Notes under the pieces: model-generated
Database searches by the model: none
What the model saw: the letters and a program-made list of their open reading frames with translations, nothing else
What the model was told of the DNA's origin: nothing
Source of the DNA: Variovorax boronicumulans
Lineage (GTDB): Bacteria; Pseudomonadota; Gammaproteobacteria; Burkholderiales; Burkholderiaceae_C
Direction of reading: 5' to 3'
NCBI RefSeq assembly: GCF_030812215.1
Contig: NZ_JAUSSG010000006.1
Location: 391,122-455,121, forward strand
Length of the DNA: 64,000 bases
Program-made: the position numbers and the translations under genes
In this document: positions 8,051 to 16,806 of the stretch, piece by piece
Layout of the letters: each line of letters begins with the position of its first letter
How positions within the stretch are numbered: position 1 is the first letter of the stretch

Positions 8051-8778
8051 GTCTTCTGTCTCCGGGTGGGGGTTTTTTGTGTGCGCGGGGCCTTGGGCTT
8101 CGGCAGCGCGGCGCGCAGGCCGCCGACGATGAAGTTCACGAGCATTGGCGCCACGGCCGGGTCGGCGCGCTTGTTCTCGCCGCGCGAGAGCCGTTCGATG
8201 CGGCTGTCGTTCAGGTGGTGCAGCAGCGCACCGAGCGCGAACTGATAGCCCCACGCGACCTGCGCGCGCGTGGCGTGCGGCAGCGCCACGTGCAACGCAT
8301 CGATGTACGCGGCGGCCAGTGGATCGAAGTAGCCGCGCAGCACACGGTCGGCTTCCTCGGTCGCGTGATAGAGCTCGCGCGCCACCAGCAGCGCGTAGTA
8401 CTCGCCCTCGGCGCTTGCACGCAATGCGAGCACGGGTGCGGTGAAGGCTTCGATGATGCGCGGCAGCGTGTGCACGTCGTCGGGATCGTTGTCGACCTGC
8501 GAGAGCCGCGCGAGCCGCTCGTCGATGGTGTGGCTCCAGTGCTCGAAGATGGCGTGGAAGAGATCGTGCTTCGGCCCGAAGTAGTAGCCCACCAGCGCGA
8601 GCGGCACGCCGGCTTCCTCGGCGATCTGCCGGATCGTCACCGCGTGGTAGCCGTGCTGCGCGAACAGCTTCTCGGCGGCCAGCAGGATGGCCTGGCGGCG
8701 GTCGGGCCTGCCGGCTTCGACGGTGATGGCCGCGGCCCGCGGGGCACTGCGTCTGGCGGTCGTGGTGCGGGTGTTCAT
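8047..8778 (-). CDS. TetR-family transcriptional regulator
   Basis: The 243-residue protein has an N-terminal HTH at about residues 25-75 (AILLAAEKLFAQHGYHAVTI, then EEAGVPLALVGYYFGPKHDLF) and a ligand-binding helical domain. Start MNTRTTT is chosen; an extended N-terminus would run across the operator palindromes. It is the first gene of the importer/cyclase/fumarylacetoacetase operon and is divergent from acetoacetyl-CoA synthetase. It probably binds the two palindromes at 8788-8825 and controls both directions. Confidence 0.9.
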   Translation of the reverse strand: MNTRTTTARRSAPRAAAITVEAGRPDRRQAILLAAEKLFAQHGYHAVTIRQIAEEAGVPLALVGYYFGPKHDLFHAIFEHWSHTIDERLARLSQVDNDPDDVHTLPRIIEAFTAPVLALRASAEGEYYALLVARELYHATEEADRVLRGYFDPLAAAYIDALHVALPHATRAQVAWGYQFALGALLHHLNDSRIERLSRGENKRADPAVAPMLVNFIVGGLRAALPKPKAPRTQKTPTRRQKT

Positions 8779-8787
8779 GGGGGCGTA

Positions 8788-8825
8788 TTGAACGGCCGTA
8801 CAAAAATGTTGAACACGCGTACAAA
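8788..8825. promoter_or_regulatory. Tandem TetR-type operators
   Basis: Two copies of TTGAAC-N3-CGTACAAA start at 8788 and 8809, 21 bases (two helical turns) apart. The first copy's 16 bases, TTGAACGGCCGTACAA, form a palindrome with one mismatched pair; the second is a weaker palindrome (12 of 16 positions). They fill the gap between the divergent TetR and acetoacetyl-CoA synthetase genes, the classic position for a TetR operator. Confidence 0.7.
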
Positions 8826-8878
8826 CCCTGAGGTCAACCCTCATTGAGCACGGTCGTTCGCAGCGCTACGCTCGGTTC

Positions 8879-10873
8879 ATGCCCGCTCCCAACATCCCCC
8901 AGATCCGTCTCTATCAAAACTGGCTGCGCGACCAGCGCGGCCTTTCGTTCGACACCTACGACGCGCTGTGGCGCTGGTCCGTCACCGACCTCGATGCGTT
9001 CTGGCAAAGCATCTGGGACTACGCCGGCCTGCAGTCGCCGACACCGCATACGGCAGTGCTCGCCGAGGCGCACATGCCCGGTGCACGCTGGTTTCCGGGC
9101 GCGCAGGTCAACTACGCACGCGAGGTGCTGCGCCATGCCGATGCCGCGCACGCCGCCGGCATGCCCGCCATCGTGAGCGACAACGAACTCGGTGAAGTGC
9201 GCGAGCTGTCATGGCCCGAGATGCGCCGCCAGGTCGCCGCGGTGGCGCTCACGCTCAAGTCGCTCGGCGTGCAGCGAGGCGACCGCGTCGCGGCCTACAT
9301 GCCCAACGTGCCCGAGACCATGGTCGCGTTTCTCGCGTGTTCCAGCATCGGTGCGATCTGGAGCGTGTGCGCGCCCGACATGGGCACCGCCGCCGTGGCG
9401 GATCGCTTCCGCCAGATCGAGCCCAAGGTGCTGATCGCCGTCGACGGCGTGCACTACGGCGGCAAGCCGCTGGACCGCAGCGCCGTCCTGCAGGAACTGC
9501 GCGCCCAATTGCCCAGCGTGCAGAAACTGCTGCTTGTGAAGACGCCCTTCGCCGCGAGCCCCGTCGCGCACGATGTCGACTGGACCGAAGCCACCGCGCG
9601 CAACGACGCCGAGGTCGCCGCCTTCGAACCCGAGTGGCTGCCTTTCGACCACCCGATCTGGATCGTCTACTCGAGCGGCACCACCGGCCTGCCCAAGCCC
9701 ATCGTGCACGGGCAGGGCGGCATCCTCTTGACGATGCACGCCTGCGGCCTGCACAACGACGTGGGCGCGAGCTACGGCGCCAACAACTTCGGCGAGCGCT
9801 ACCACTGGTACAGCTCCACCGGCTGGGTGATGTGGAACTCGCAGCTGTCGGGCATGGCCTTCGGCGCCACCATCTGCATCTACGACGGCAACCCGGCGGG
9901 CAGCAAGGAGAAGCCCGACTGGGGCGTGCTGTGGCGCTTCGTCGCACGCCACAAGGTCACCTTCTTCGGCGCGGGGGCCGCCTACTTCACCAACTGCATG
10001 AAGGCCGGCATCGTTGCCAAGGAATGCGGCGATCTCTCGCGCGTGCGCGCACTCGGCAGCACCGGTTCGCCGCTGCCCGACGAGGTGCAGCGCTGGGGTT
10101 CGAAGCAGATCCTCGATGCGGGCTCGAAAGAAGTCTGGTGGTGCAACATCTCAGGCGGCACCGACTTCTGCGGCGCCTTCGTCGGCGGCAACCGCGAGCT
10201 GCCCGAGGTGCCGGGCCAGATGCAGTGCCGCGAAATCGGCCACGCGGTCGAGGCCTGGAACGAGCAGGGCCAGCCGGTCATCGGCGAGGTGGGCGAACTG
10301 GTCTGCACGAAAGCCATTCCGTCGATGCCGCTTTACTTCTGGGGCGACGAGGGCAATGCGCGCTATGTGTCGAGCTACTTCGACACCTACCCCGGCGTGT
10401 GGCGCCACGGCGACTGGATCAAGATCGGCGAGGACGGCGGCTGCATCATCTACGGCCGCAGCGACGCCACCATCAACCGCCAGGGCCTGCGCATGGGCAC
10501 CAGCGAGATCTACAGCGCGGTCGAAGGCCTGCCCGAAGTGCTCGACTCGATGGTGGTCGATCTCGAGTACCTCGGCCGCGACAGCTACATGCCGCTCTTC
10601 GTGGTGCTGCGCCCGGGCGTGGCGCTCGACGAGGCGATGCGCAACCGGATCAACAACGCGATCAAGACCTCGCTCTCGCCGCGCTTCGTGCCCAACGATA
10701 TCTTCCAGGTCGCCGAGATTCCGCGCACGCTCTCGGGCAAGAAACAGGAGCTGCCGATCAAGAAGCTACTGCTGGGCCAGCCGATCGAGAAGGTGGTGAA
10801 CCGCGAGGCGATGGCGAACCCCGGCAGCCTCGATTGGTATGTGGCATTTGCCGCCCAGCGTACCTCCGCATAA
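8879..10873 (+). CDS. aacS: Acetoacetate-CoA ligase (acetoacetyl-CoA synthetase)
   Basis: The ATP-dependent ligase makes acetoacetyl-CoA from acetoacetate, feeding thiolase and acetyl-CoA. The 664-residue acyl-adenylating enzyme has the ACS N-terminal segment, the phosphate-binding motif WIVYSSGTTGLPKP at about residue 260, the acyl-pocket region SGGTDFCGAF, and the C-terminal RSDATINRQGLRMGTSEIY and SGKKQELPIKK with the catalytic lysine. It is divergent from the operon ending in fumarylacetoacetase, which yields acetoacetate. The stop overlaps the next start as TAATG. Confidence 0.93.
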   Translation: MPAPNIPQIRLYQNWLRDQRGLSFDTYDALWRWSVTDLDAFWQSIWDYAGLQSPTPHTAVLAEAHMPGARWFPGAQVNYAREVLRHADAAHAAGMPAIVSDNELGEVRELSWPEMRRQVAAVALTLKSLGVQRGDRVAAYMPNVPETMVAFLACSSIGAIWSVCAPDMGTAAVADRFRQIEPKVLIAVDGVHYGGKPLDRSAVLQELRAQLPSVQKLLLVKTPFAASPVAHDVDWTEATARNDAEVAAFEPEWLPFDHPIWIVYSSGTTGLPKPIVHGQGGILLTMHACGLHNDVGASYGANNFGERYHWYSSTGWVMWNSQLSGMAFGATICIYDGNPAGSKEKPDWGVLWRFVARHKVTFFGAGAAYFTNCMKAGIVAKECGDLSRVRALGSTGSPLPDEVQRWGSKQILDAGSKEVWWCNISGGTDFCGAFVGGNRELPEVPGQMQCREIGHAVEAWNEQGQPVIGEVGELVCTKAIPSMPLYFWGDEGNARYVSSYFDTYPGVWRHGDWIKIGEDGGCIIYGRSDATINRQGLRMGTSEIYSAVEGLPEVLDSMVVDLEYLGRDSYMPLFVVLRPGVALDEAMRNRINNAIKTSLSPRFVPNDIFQVAEIPRTLSGKKQELPIKKLLLGQPIEKVVNREAMANPGSLDWYVAFAAQRTSA

Positions 10874-11334
10874 TGGGGCGGATGAAAAGACGCACCAGCC
10901 TTCTCCTGATTTCCGCCGCTGCCGGCACCTCGTTGCTGAGCGCATGTTCAGCGCCTGCGCCTGCACCGACGTCCGCCTCGCCCGCTGCCTCGTCGCTGCG
11001 CGTGAGCGGCACGGTGGCCTACCGCGAGCGCATCGCGCTCGACCCCGCGGCCGAGGTCGTGGTCCAGCTGCTGGACGTGTCGCGCATGGATGCGCCTTCG
11101 GTCACGCTGGCCGAGCAGCGCATCAAGGCCAACGGCAAGCAGGTGCCCTTCGGGTACGAGCTTCAGGTCGATGCCGCGCGCATCGATCCGCGCATGCGCT
11201 ACGCGGTGTCGGCGCGCATCCTGCGCGGCGAGCAGCTGCTGTTCATCAACGACACGCAGTACCCGGTGCTCACGCAGGGCAGCGGTACCACCGCCAACCT
11301 GATGCTGGTACGCGTCACGCCGTCGCCACGCTGA
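10873..11334 (+). CDS. YbaY/YscW-like lipoprotein
   Basis: The 153-residue lipoprotein (or 150 from ATG at 10882) has a signal ending in the lipobox LLSAC, an Ala/Pro linker, then a beta-rich domain typical of the YbaY/YscW family: VSGTVAYRERIALDPAAEVV, then VPFGYELQVDAARID and YAVSARI. It overlaps the aacS stop by one base, so it is co-transcribed, though no functional link to acetoacetate is apparent. Probably outer-membrane anchored. Confidence 0.82.
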   Translation: MGRMKRRTSLLLISAAAGTSLLSACSAPAPAPTSASPAASSLRVSGTVAYRERIALDPAAEVVVQLLDVSRMDAPSVTLAEQRIKANGKQVPFGYELQVDAARIDPRMRYAVSARILRGEQLLFINDTQYPVLTQGSGTTANLMLVRVTPSPR

Positions 11335-11353
11335 ACGGCGCTGGAGCCGGGCG

Positions 11354-13324
11354 CTACGGCGTCATCAGTTCGTAGAGCACCATGCGTGTCTGCCTGCCGC
11401 GCAGCTCCACCAGTTCCTCGATGCGGCGCGTGCTGAGGCGCCCTTTCAGCCCCGCGAAGGTGTCTTCCGACATCAGCGTCTGCGTGCCCAGCTGCTTGTT
11501 GATGCCCTCGATGCGGCTTGCCACGTTGATGACGTCGCCGAACGCCGTGTACGACAACCGGTCGTTCGAGCCCAGCACCCCCGCGATCACCACGCCGGTA
11601 TGGATGCCGATGCGCGTGCGGAACTCGGGCAGGCCCTGGGCGCGCCACTTGCTGTTGAGGTCGCCCATCTGCACATGCAACTGCAGCGCGGCGAGGCAGG
11701 CTCGGTACTCCGCGTCTTTCATGTCCGCGGGCGCGCCCCAGAGCACCATGATGCCGTCGCCGATGAACTTGTCGACCACGCCGCCGTAGCGTGCGAACAC
11801 GCCGGTGGCGAGGTTGAAGTACTCGGTCAGCATGCCCACCAGCACGTCGATGGGCAGTGACTCCGAGATCGAAGTGAAGCCCTCCACGTCGGTGAACATC
11901 ACCGTCACTCGCCGCGAAGAGCCGTTGGGCGCGAGCGCATGCCCCTCGGCGACGAGCTGGTTGATCACGTCCACCGGCACGAACTTGCTGAAGGCCTTGA
12001 GGCTGCGCGCCGAATCGTCCAGCGCCTGGTCCAGGTGCTGGATCTCCAGCACGCGGCTGGGCTCGCGCGGCAAGTTGTCCAGCTCCAGCCGGCCGATGCG
12101 GCGCGCGATGAGAGAGAGGTTCTCCACCGGCGAGGTCACCAGCTTGGAGAGCTTGAGCGACATGAAGAGCGCCAGCGCCAGGAACACCAGCGCCAGCAGG
12201 AGCCCCCAGAGCAGCGCGCGACGCAGGTCGCCCAGCACCATGTCCTCGGGCACCCAGCTCACCAGCTCCCAACCGGTGGATGGGATCAGCGAGGTCTGCA
12301 CGAGGTAGCGCTTGCCGTCGAAGTCGACGGAGAAGGTCGCATCGCTGTTGCCGTCGATGGTGCCATCGGTCGCCGTGTGTTCGTGCATCTGCGTATGCAG
12401 CGCACCGAGCACGCCCGTGGGCGGCTCCAGCCGGTGCAGCACGCCCGGCGTGTCGCTGCGCGCCAGCACCTCGTGATCGGCACTCAGCAGGGCGCTGTGG
12501 CCATAGCCGTTGCTGCTGAAGAGCCGCACGAATTCCGACAGGCGACCGAGCGACACGTCGCCGGCCACCACCAGCGCCTTCGGGTTGCCTTCGGTGTAGC
12601 GGCGCTCGCTCGGCTGCGCGTAGGTCACGCCCAGCTCCTGTGCGGCCGCGAACACATAGGGCTGCGTCCATATCGGCCCCTGCATCTTGTTGGCCTGCCG
12701 GAACCAGCTGCGGGCGGTCGGGTTGTAGCTGCTGCGAAAGGACTCGATGCGCTGCGTGGCAAAGCGCTGTTGCGCATTCAGCTCCGCGCCGAGCGGCCGC
12801 TTGTACTCCCAGGTCTCGGTGGTGAACTCCGCGCCAAGCGCGATGTGCCGGACCGCGGGCACCGGATAGCGCAGCGCCATCAGCATCTGGCCGCTTTCGT
12901 TGGCCACGTACAGGCTGTCGAGCTCGGGCGATTGCTGCAGCAAGGTCCAGAGCAGTTCGGCGGTGCGCTCGGAATGTTCGCCCGCCGGGCTCAGGCTCGG
13001 CGCGCTTGCGATGGCGCCGACCACCGACTCGGCCTTCGCCAGGAAAGCGAGCACCTTGTCTTCGGTCCGATCGTGGGCGGCCCGGTGCGCGGAGGTGCCG
13101 ATGTTCGACACCAACCGCTGCGAGCCCCAGTAGCCGAGCGAGACCAGCAGCAGCGACTGGGCCAGTGCGACTGCGCTGACGATGGTGCCTACGTCGACCC
13201 TGAAACGGCGCGAGCGCCGGGGTGGGGCTTCGGGCCCGGCCGGCGGCGACGGGACGCGCACGCCGGCGGATTCAAACGGCGGCTTTCCCGCCACATCCGG
13301 AGATCCGGACGAGTTCATGTTCAT
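11354..13324 (-). CDS. Membrane-bound class III adenylate cyclase with CACHE-type sensor
   Basis: The 656-residue protein has a short N-terminus, a transmembrane segment near 30-55, a large periplasmic dCACHE-like sensor (about 60-330), a second membrane segment (about 345-370), a HAMP region, and a catalytic domain from about 455. Metal-binding aspartates are visible in VMFTDVEGFTS and DKFIGDGIMVLWG. The Lys of DKF and Asp of AFGDVINVASR are the adenine-specifying pair, and Asn/Arg of that motif are transition-state residues, so cAMP is the likely product. Start MNMNSSG has GGGAG 6-7 bases upstream. Confidence 0.9.
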   Translation of the reverse strand: MNMNSSGSPDVAGKPPFESAGVRVPSPPAGPEAPPRRSRRFRVDVGTIVSAVALAQSLLLVSLGYWGSQRLVSNIGTSAHRAAHDRTEDKVLAFLAKAESVVGAIASAPSLSPAGEHSERTAELLWTLLQQSPELDSLYVANESGQMLMALRYPVPAVRHIALGAEFTTETWEYKRPLGAELNAQQRFATQRIESFRSSYNPTARSWFRQANKMQGPIWTQPYVFAAAQELGVTYAQPSERRYTEGNPKALVVAGDVSLGRLSEFVRLFSSNGYGHSALLSADHEVLARSDTPGVLHRLEPPTGVLGALHTQMHEHTATDGTIDGNSDATFSVDFDGKRYLVQTSLIPSTGWELVSWVPEDMVLGDLRRALLWGLLLALVFLALALFMSLKLSKLVTSPVENLSLIARRIGRLELDNLPREPSRVLEIQHLDQALDDSARSLKAFSKFVPVDVINQLVAEGHALAPNGSSRRVTVMFTDVEGFTSISESLPIDVLVGMLTEYFNLATGVFARYGGVVDKFIGDGIMVLWGAPADMKDAEYRACLAALQLHVQMGDLNSKWRAQGLPEFRTRIGIHTGVVIAGVLGSNDRLSYTAFGDVINVASRIEGINKQLGTQTLMSEDTFAGLKGRLSTRRIEELVELRGRQTRMVLYELMTP

Positions 13325-13509
13325 ACAGCTCCCTGTCGACCACTCGAACACATCCGCTGCGGGTCGGCCGCGGATCGGCGCCAGGGTGGCTTGCCGTTCC
13401 GATCGTTGGGTGTCGGAAATTCTGGCGAGCGCGCCAGGCGCGACAGGGATTTTGCGCGACTTCGGCTTTTTCGTGCGTTATTGCACGGTCGTTCGCAAGC
13501 CAGGCGTTG

Positions 13510-14223
13510 TCATCGTGCGTCGTGGAAGATGAGGCCCACCGTGTGCCGTCGCCCCGAGCGCAGGGGGCTCACGCCGTGGCGCATCGTCACGCGGTAGGTG
13601 CCGCGCGTGCCCGCCACCGGGCGCTGGTTGACCGCGAAGATCACGGCCTCGCCCTGCGCGAGCGAGACCACTTCGGCGCGCGACTGCATGCGCGGGCGCT
13701 GCTCGGTCAGCACGAACTCGCCGCCGGTGAAGTCCTCGCCCGGCCGGCTCAGGAGCACCGTGAGCTGCAGCGGAAACTGCAGGTCGCCGTACAGGTCCTG
13801 GTGCAGGCAGTTGTAGTCGCCCTCGTCGTAGCGCAGCAGCAGCGGGGTGGGGCGCAGCTGGCCCGCCGCATGGCAGCGCGCGAGGTAGGCGGCATGGCCG
13901 GGCGGGTAGTCGGCCGGCTGGCCCATCGCGCTCGCCCAGGCATTGGCCAGCGGCGCGAGGCGTTCGTAGAGCGCGCTGCGCCACGCGGCGATGAGCGGCG
14001 GCAGCGGGTTCGCAAAGTATTGGTATTCGCCCTGGCCGAAGCCGTGGCGCTGCATGACCACGCGGCTGCGGAAATGGCCGCCTTCGTCGTACATCGCCGC
14101 GAGCTGGGCGCATTCCTTCGGCGTGAAAAGCGGGCCGGTGGTGGCGCAGCCGCGGGTGGCGAGATCGGTCTCGATGCGGGGCCAGTCGAGCGCATCGATG
14201 CGGGAAACGTGGGTCGTTGTCAT
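13510..14223 (-). CDS. 2-oxoglutarate/Fe(II)-dependent oxygenase
   Basis: The 237-residue cytoplasmic enzyme has a double-stranded beta-helix fold. The iron-binding HxD is in NCLHQDLYGD and the distal His in YRVTMRHGVSP, with the Arg of PLRSGRRHTVG placed for 2-oxoglutarate. The start MTTTHVSR is chosen because the open frame upstream is low quality. It resembles prolyl-hydroxylase or AlkB-neighbour 2OG-FeII_Oxy proteins, and the substrate is unknown. It lies directly left of the foreign OLD gene, which faces the other way. Confidence 0.85.
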   Translation of the reverse strand: MTTTHVSRIDALDWPRIETDLATRGCATTGPLFTPKECAQLAAMYDEGGHFRSRVVMQRHGFGQGEYQYFANPLPPLIAAWRSALYERLAPLANAWASAMGQPADYPPGHAAYLARCHAAGQLRPTPLLLRYDEGDYNCLHQDLYGDLQFPLQLTVLLSRPGEDFTGGEFVLTEQRPRMQSRAEVVSLAQGEAVIFAVNQRPVAGTRGTYRVTMRHGVSPLRSGRRHTVGLIFHDAR

Positions 14224-14396
14224 GCCCGCAGTGTCTCGCCGCCGTGCGCATGGGGCTCGCCGTTTTCGGACCTGCCTTTTGCAGGACTTACTACTGAACA
14301 TGGTCGAAGATGCGTTGCGTGTCTGAGCGATGGCGCGGCATGAGTTCACTCACCATCTCAAAGCGTTATCTTCTCTACATCACAAGGAGAAGATCG

Positions 14397-16172
14397 ATGC
14401 CCGGATCTATTTTTCTGCATGGAATTGCACTTGCCAACTATCGAGGGATTGGCAGTGACGTCGTCCGAATAGGACCATTTCAGAGATTTAACTTCTTTGT
14501 GGGGCCTAATAACTCGGGTAAATCGACCGTACTGAACTTCATTTCACAGCATTTGAGTACACATGTCAGCTCGCCCCCACGAGGATCGAGAAATCAACCT
14601 GTAAGTTTGCGGCCGTTAGATAAAAACACAAAAACTAATGAGGATGTGATCATGGGCATTGGCCTTCCTATGTCGAAGGCGCGGGAGCAGCTTGAACATA
14701 TTTTTAGTGAAGAGCCCCATGACTGGCACTCGCACATGAATGCCATCGAATATTTGTTGGAGTTCTTTCAGGAAGAAAATATTCTATGGTTTCAGCGTGG
14801 CGCAGATCCGAGCAAGCCGTTGGCTCCTATACCTTTAAATCGCCTCCCCTCCGTTGAAGAGATAGCAAATGCTAGTCGAGTGAATATTAAAGGATTGTGG
14901 TCAAGACTGACGAGGCAGAGTGGGGGAGGGCCAAATCTTTGGGTTGGCGAGTCAATCAATCGATTGCTTTCGTTAATTGATATCTCCCTTCCTGATGTGG
15001 CTTTAATACCGGCAATTAGGCAAATATCTGAAAGAGGGCAGGATTTTTCAGACTGGTCTGGAAAAGGGTTGATCGAAGAGCTTGCAAGGCATCAAAACCC
15101 AGATTACTCCGAGCGGTTGAAAATAGAAAAATTCGAGGCAGTGAATAGCTTTGTTAGAGTGGTGACTGCCAATTCATCGGCAAGAATTGAGATTCCGTAT
15201 GATCGGCAGCACATTTTGGTTCATATGGATGACAAAGTTCTTCCTCTTCATGCGTTAGGAACAGGGATTCACGAAGTCATCATGTTGGCTGCCTTTTGCA
15301 CTCTACTTGAGCAGCAAATTGTGTGCATAGAGGAGCCTGAAATTCATTTACATCCCCTGCTGCAACGACGGTTGGTGCAGTACCTTGCAGATCAAACTTC
15401 GAATCAATATTTCGTGGCAACTCACTCTGCGAGCATCATTGATGCAACCGAGGCCGCGGTGTTTCATGTATCCAATAAGTTGGCGACAACTAAAATCGAA
15501 CCAGCATTAACTTCTGCAGCAAAATTTCAGGTTTGCCGGGACTTGGGATATCGAGCATCAGACATCTTGCAAACCAATGCAATTATTTGGGTCGAAGGGC
15601 CTTCGGATCGGATTTATTTGAACCATTGGATAGTTGCAATGGATTCAACACTGCGTGAAGGCACAGATTACTCAATTATGTTTTATGGAGGGCGCTTGCT
15701 AAGTCATTTAACCGCAGCGGATGATGTTGAAGTCAGTGGTAGTGAAAAAGATCTTGAAGCATTGATTGAAGTTCGCCAGTTGAACAGACATCTTTGTGTG
15801 GTAATTGATAGCGACAAATCTAGCAAAGATTCTCCAATTAATTCTACGAAGAGACGAGTTATTTCAGAGTTGCACCGACATGGCGGAATTGGTTGGATAA
15901 CCGAGGGGCGAGAAATCGAAAATTATGTGGGAAAAGAAGAGATGAGTATTGCTTTGCGCGAAGTCTATGGAGAGCGTTTTGGTCGTCGCCTCAGGAATGG
16001 GCAGTTTGAGCACGTTCTTCCATTTGTGAAAGCAGATGGAAAAATACTCAAGGAAGTGGATAAGGTGGCAGTGGCTCGTGCAGCCTGCAAAAAACCAGCG
16101 AATTTGGATATCTTTGATCTAAAAATGCGCGTAGAAGAGATCGTTGCGTTCATACATGAGGCGCGTGAATAG
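14397..16172 (+). CDS. OLD-family ATP-dependent endonuclease (AAA ATPase + TOPRIM), foreign composition
   Basis: The 591-residue protein has an SMC/RecF-like ATPase with Walker A GPNNSGKST (residues 36-44), Walker B VCIEEPEIHLHP (about 308-319) and His-loop ATHSASIID. A C-terminal TOPRIM nuclease domain follows, with catalytic Glu in WVEGPSDRIYL (about 398) and the DxD of VVIDSDKS (about 468). The order and size match phage P2 Old and the Gabija nuclease GajA. The start has AAGGAGAAG 6 bases upstream. By eye the gene is far richer in A+T than all neighbours, with many AAA, TTT and ATT codons. No GajB helicase, PARIS partner or other defence gene adjoins it. Probably a single-gene (class 1) OLD anti-phage nuclease gained by transfer. 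Confidence 0.88.
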   Translation: MPGSIFLHGIALANYRGIGSDVVRIGPFQRFNFFVGPNNSGKSTVLNFISQHLSTHVSSPPRGSRNQPVSLRPLDKNTKTNEDVIMGIGLPMSKAREQLEHIFSEEPHDWHSHMNAIEYLLEFFQEENILWFQRGADPSKPLAPIPLNRLPSVEEIANASRVNIKGLWSRLTRQSGGGPNLWVGESINRLLSLIDISLPDVALIPAIRQISERGQDFSDWSGKGLIEELARHQNPDYSERLKIEKFEAVNSFVRVVTANSSARIEIPYDRQHILVHMDDKVLPLHALGTGIHEVIMLAAFCTLLEQQIVCIEEPEIHLHPLLQRRLVQYLADQTSNQYFVATHSASIIDATEAAVFHVSNKLATTKIEPALTSAAKFQVCRDLGYRASDILQTNAIIWVEGPSDRIYLNHWIVAMDSTLREGTDYSIMFYGGRLLSHLTAADDVEVSGSEKDLEALIEVRQLNRHLCVVIDSDKSSKDSPINSTKRRVISELHRHGGIGWITEGREIENYVGKEEMSIALREVYGERFGRRLRNGQFEHVLPFVKADGKILKEVDKVAVARAACKKPANLDIFDLKMRVEEIVAFIHEARE

Positions 16173-16277
16173 TCAGAGGTTTTTTAAATTTTTTCGTAGA
16201 GAATTAGTTAAATTTTCTCGGCATCACATTTGCCGTGCATGTTTTAGTAGCCAATAGCGCTAATCAGAAAGCACCTA

Positions 16278-16784
16278 GTGAACACTTCGAAGCGACCGCC
16301 TGCCGACCAAGGCACGCACGACTGGCAACTCCCCTGGGAAGGCGGCTGCCGCTGCGGCCAGGTGCGCCTTCGCATCACGGCGCCGCCGCTGCTGTCGATG
16401 GCCTGCCACTGCACCGGCTGCCAGCGCATGAGCGCGAGCGCGTTCTCGCTGTCGCTCGCCATCCCGACGCCGGGCTTCGAAATCATCGCGGGCGAGCCCG
16501 TCCTCGGTGGCCTCCACGGCGACTCGCATCACTATTGCTGCCCGCACTGCAAGAGCTGGATGTTCACCCGCACCGAAGGCATGGACGAGTTCGTGAACAT
16601 CCGGCCCACGATGCTCGACCGCCACGAATGGTTCGTGCCCTTCATCGAGACCTGGACCGACGAGAAGCTGCCCTGGGCCACGACGCCCGCGCCGCACAGC
16701 TTCGGCAAGCTGCCCGACTTCGCTGCGTTTCCAGCGTTGATTCAGGCCTTTGCGAAAGAGGGCGCGCGGCCCGCGAAGGCCTGA
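16278..16784 (+). CDS. GFA-family zinc-binding protein
   Basis: The 168-residue protein has the GFA/Mss4-like zinc fold: GGCRCGQVRLR, ACHCTGCQRMSASAFS and CCPHCKSWMF supply the two Cys pairs. Start is GTG at 16278. These proteins were named for glutathione-dependent formaldehyde activation, but most have no proven reaction. The region 16173-16277 before it is AT-rich and belongs to the foreign segment. The gene converges on the AraC regulator. Confidence 0.85.
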   Translation: MNTSKRPPADQGTHDWQLPWEGGCRCGQVRLRITAPPLLSMACHCTGCQRMSASAFSLSLAIPTPGFEIIAGEPVLGGLHGDSHHYCCPHCKSWMFTRTEGMDEFVNIRPTMLDRHEWFVPFIETWTDEKLPWATTPAPHSFGKLPDFAAFPALIQAFAKEGARPAKA

Positions 16785-16806
16785 CGCACCTTGAGGCACG
16801 CGTCGC

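Noticed and set aside
9211..10872. Long plus frame running through aacS before the lipoprotein
   Set aside because: It is out of frame with the acetoacetyl-CoA synthetase and Arg/Gln-rich. Only its last 153 residues, from 10873, form the real lipoprotein.
14224..14396. Attachment-site or target-site repeats flanking the foreign OLD gene
   Set aside because: I compared 14230-14396 with 16173-16280 by eye and saw no direct repeat of useful length and no integrase. The small CCTGC-CTTTT-GCAGG hairpin is not a convincing boundary.
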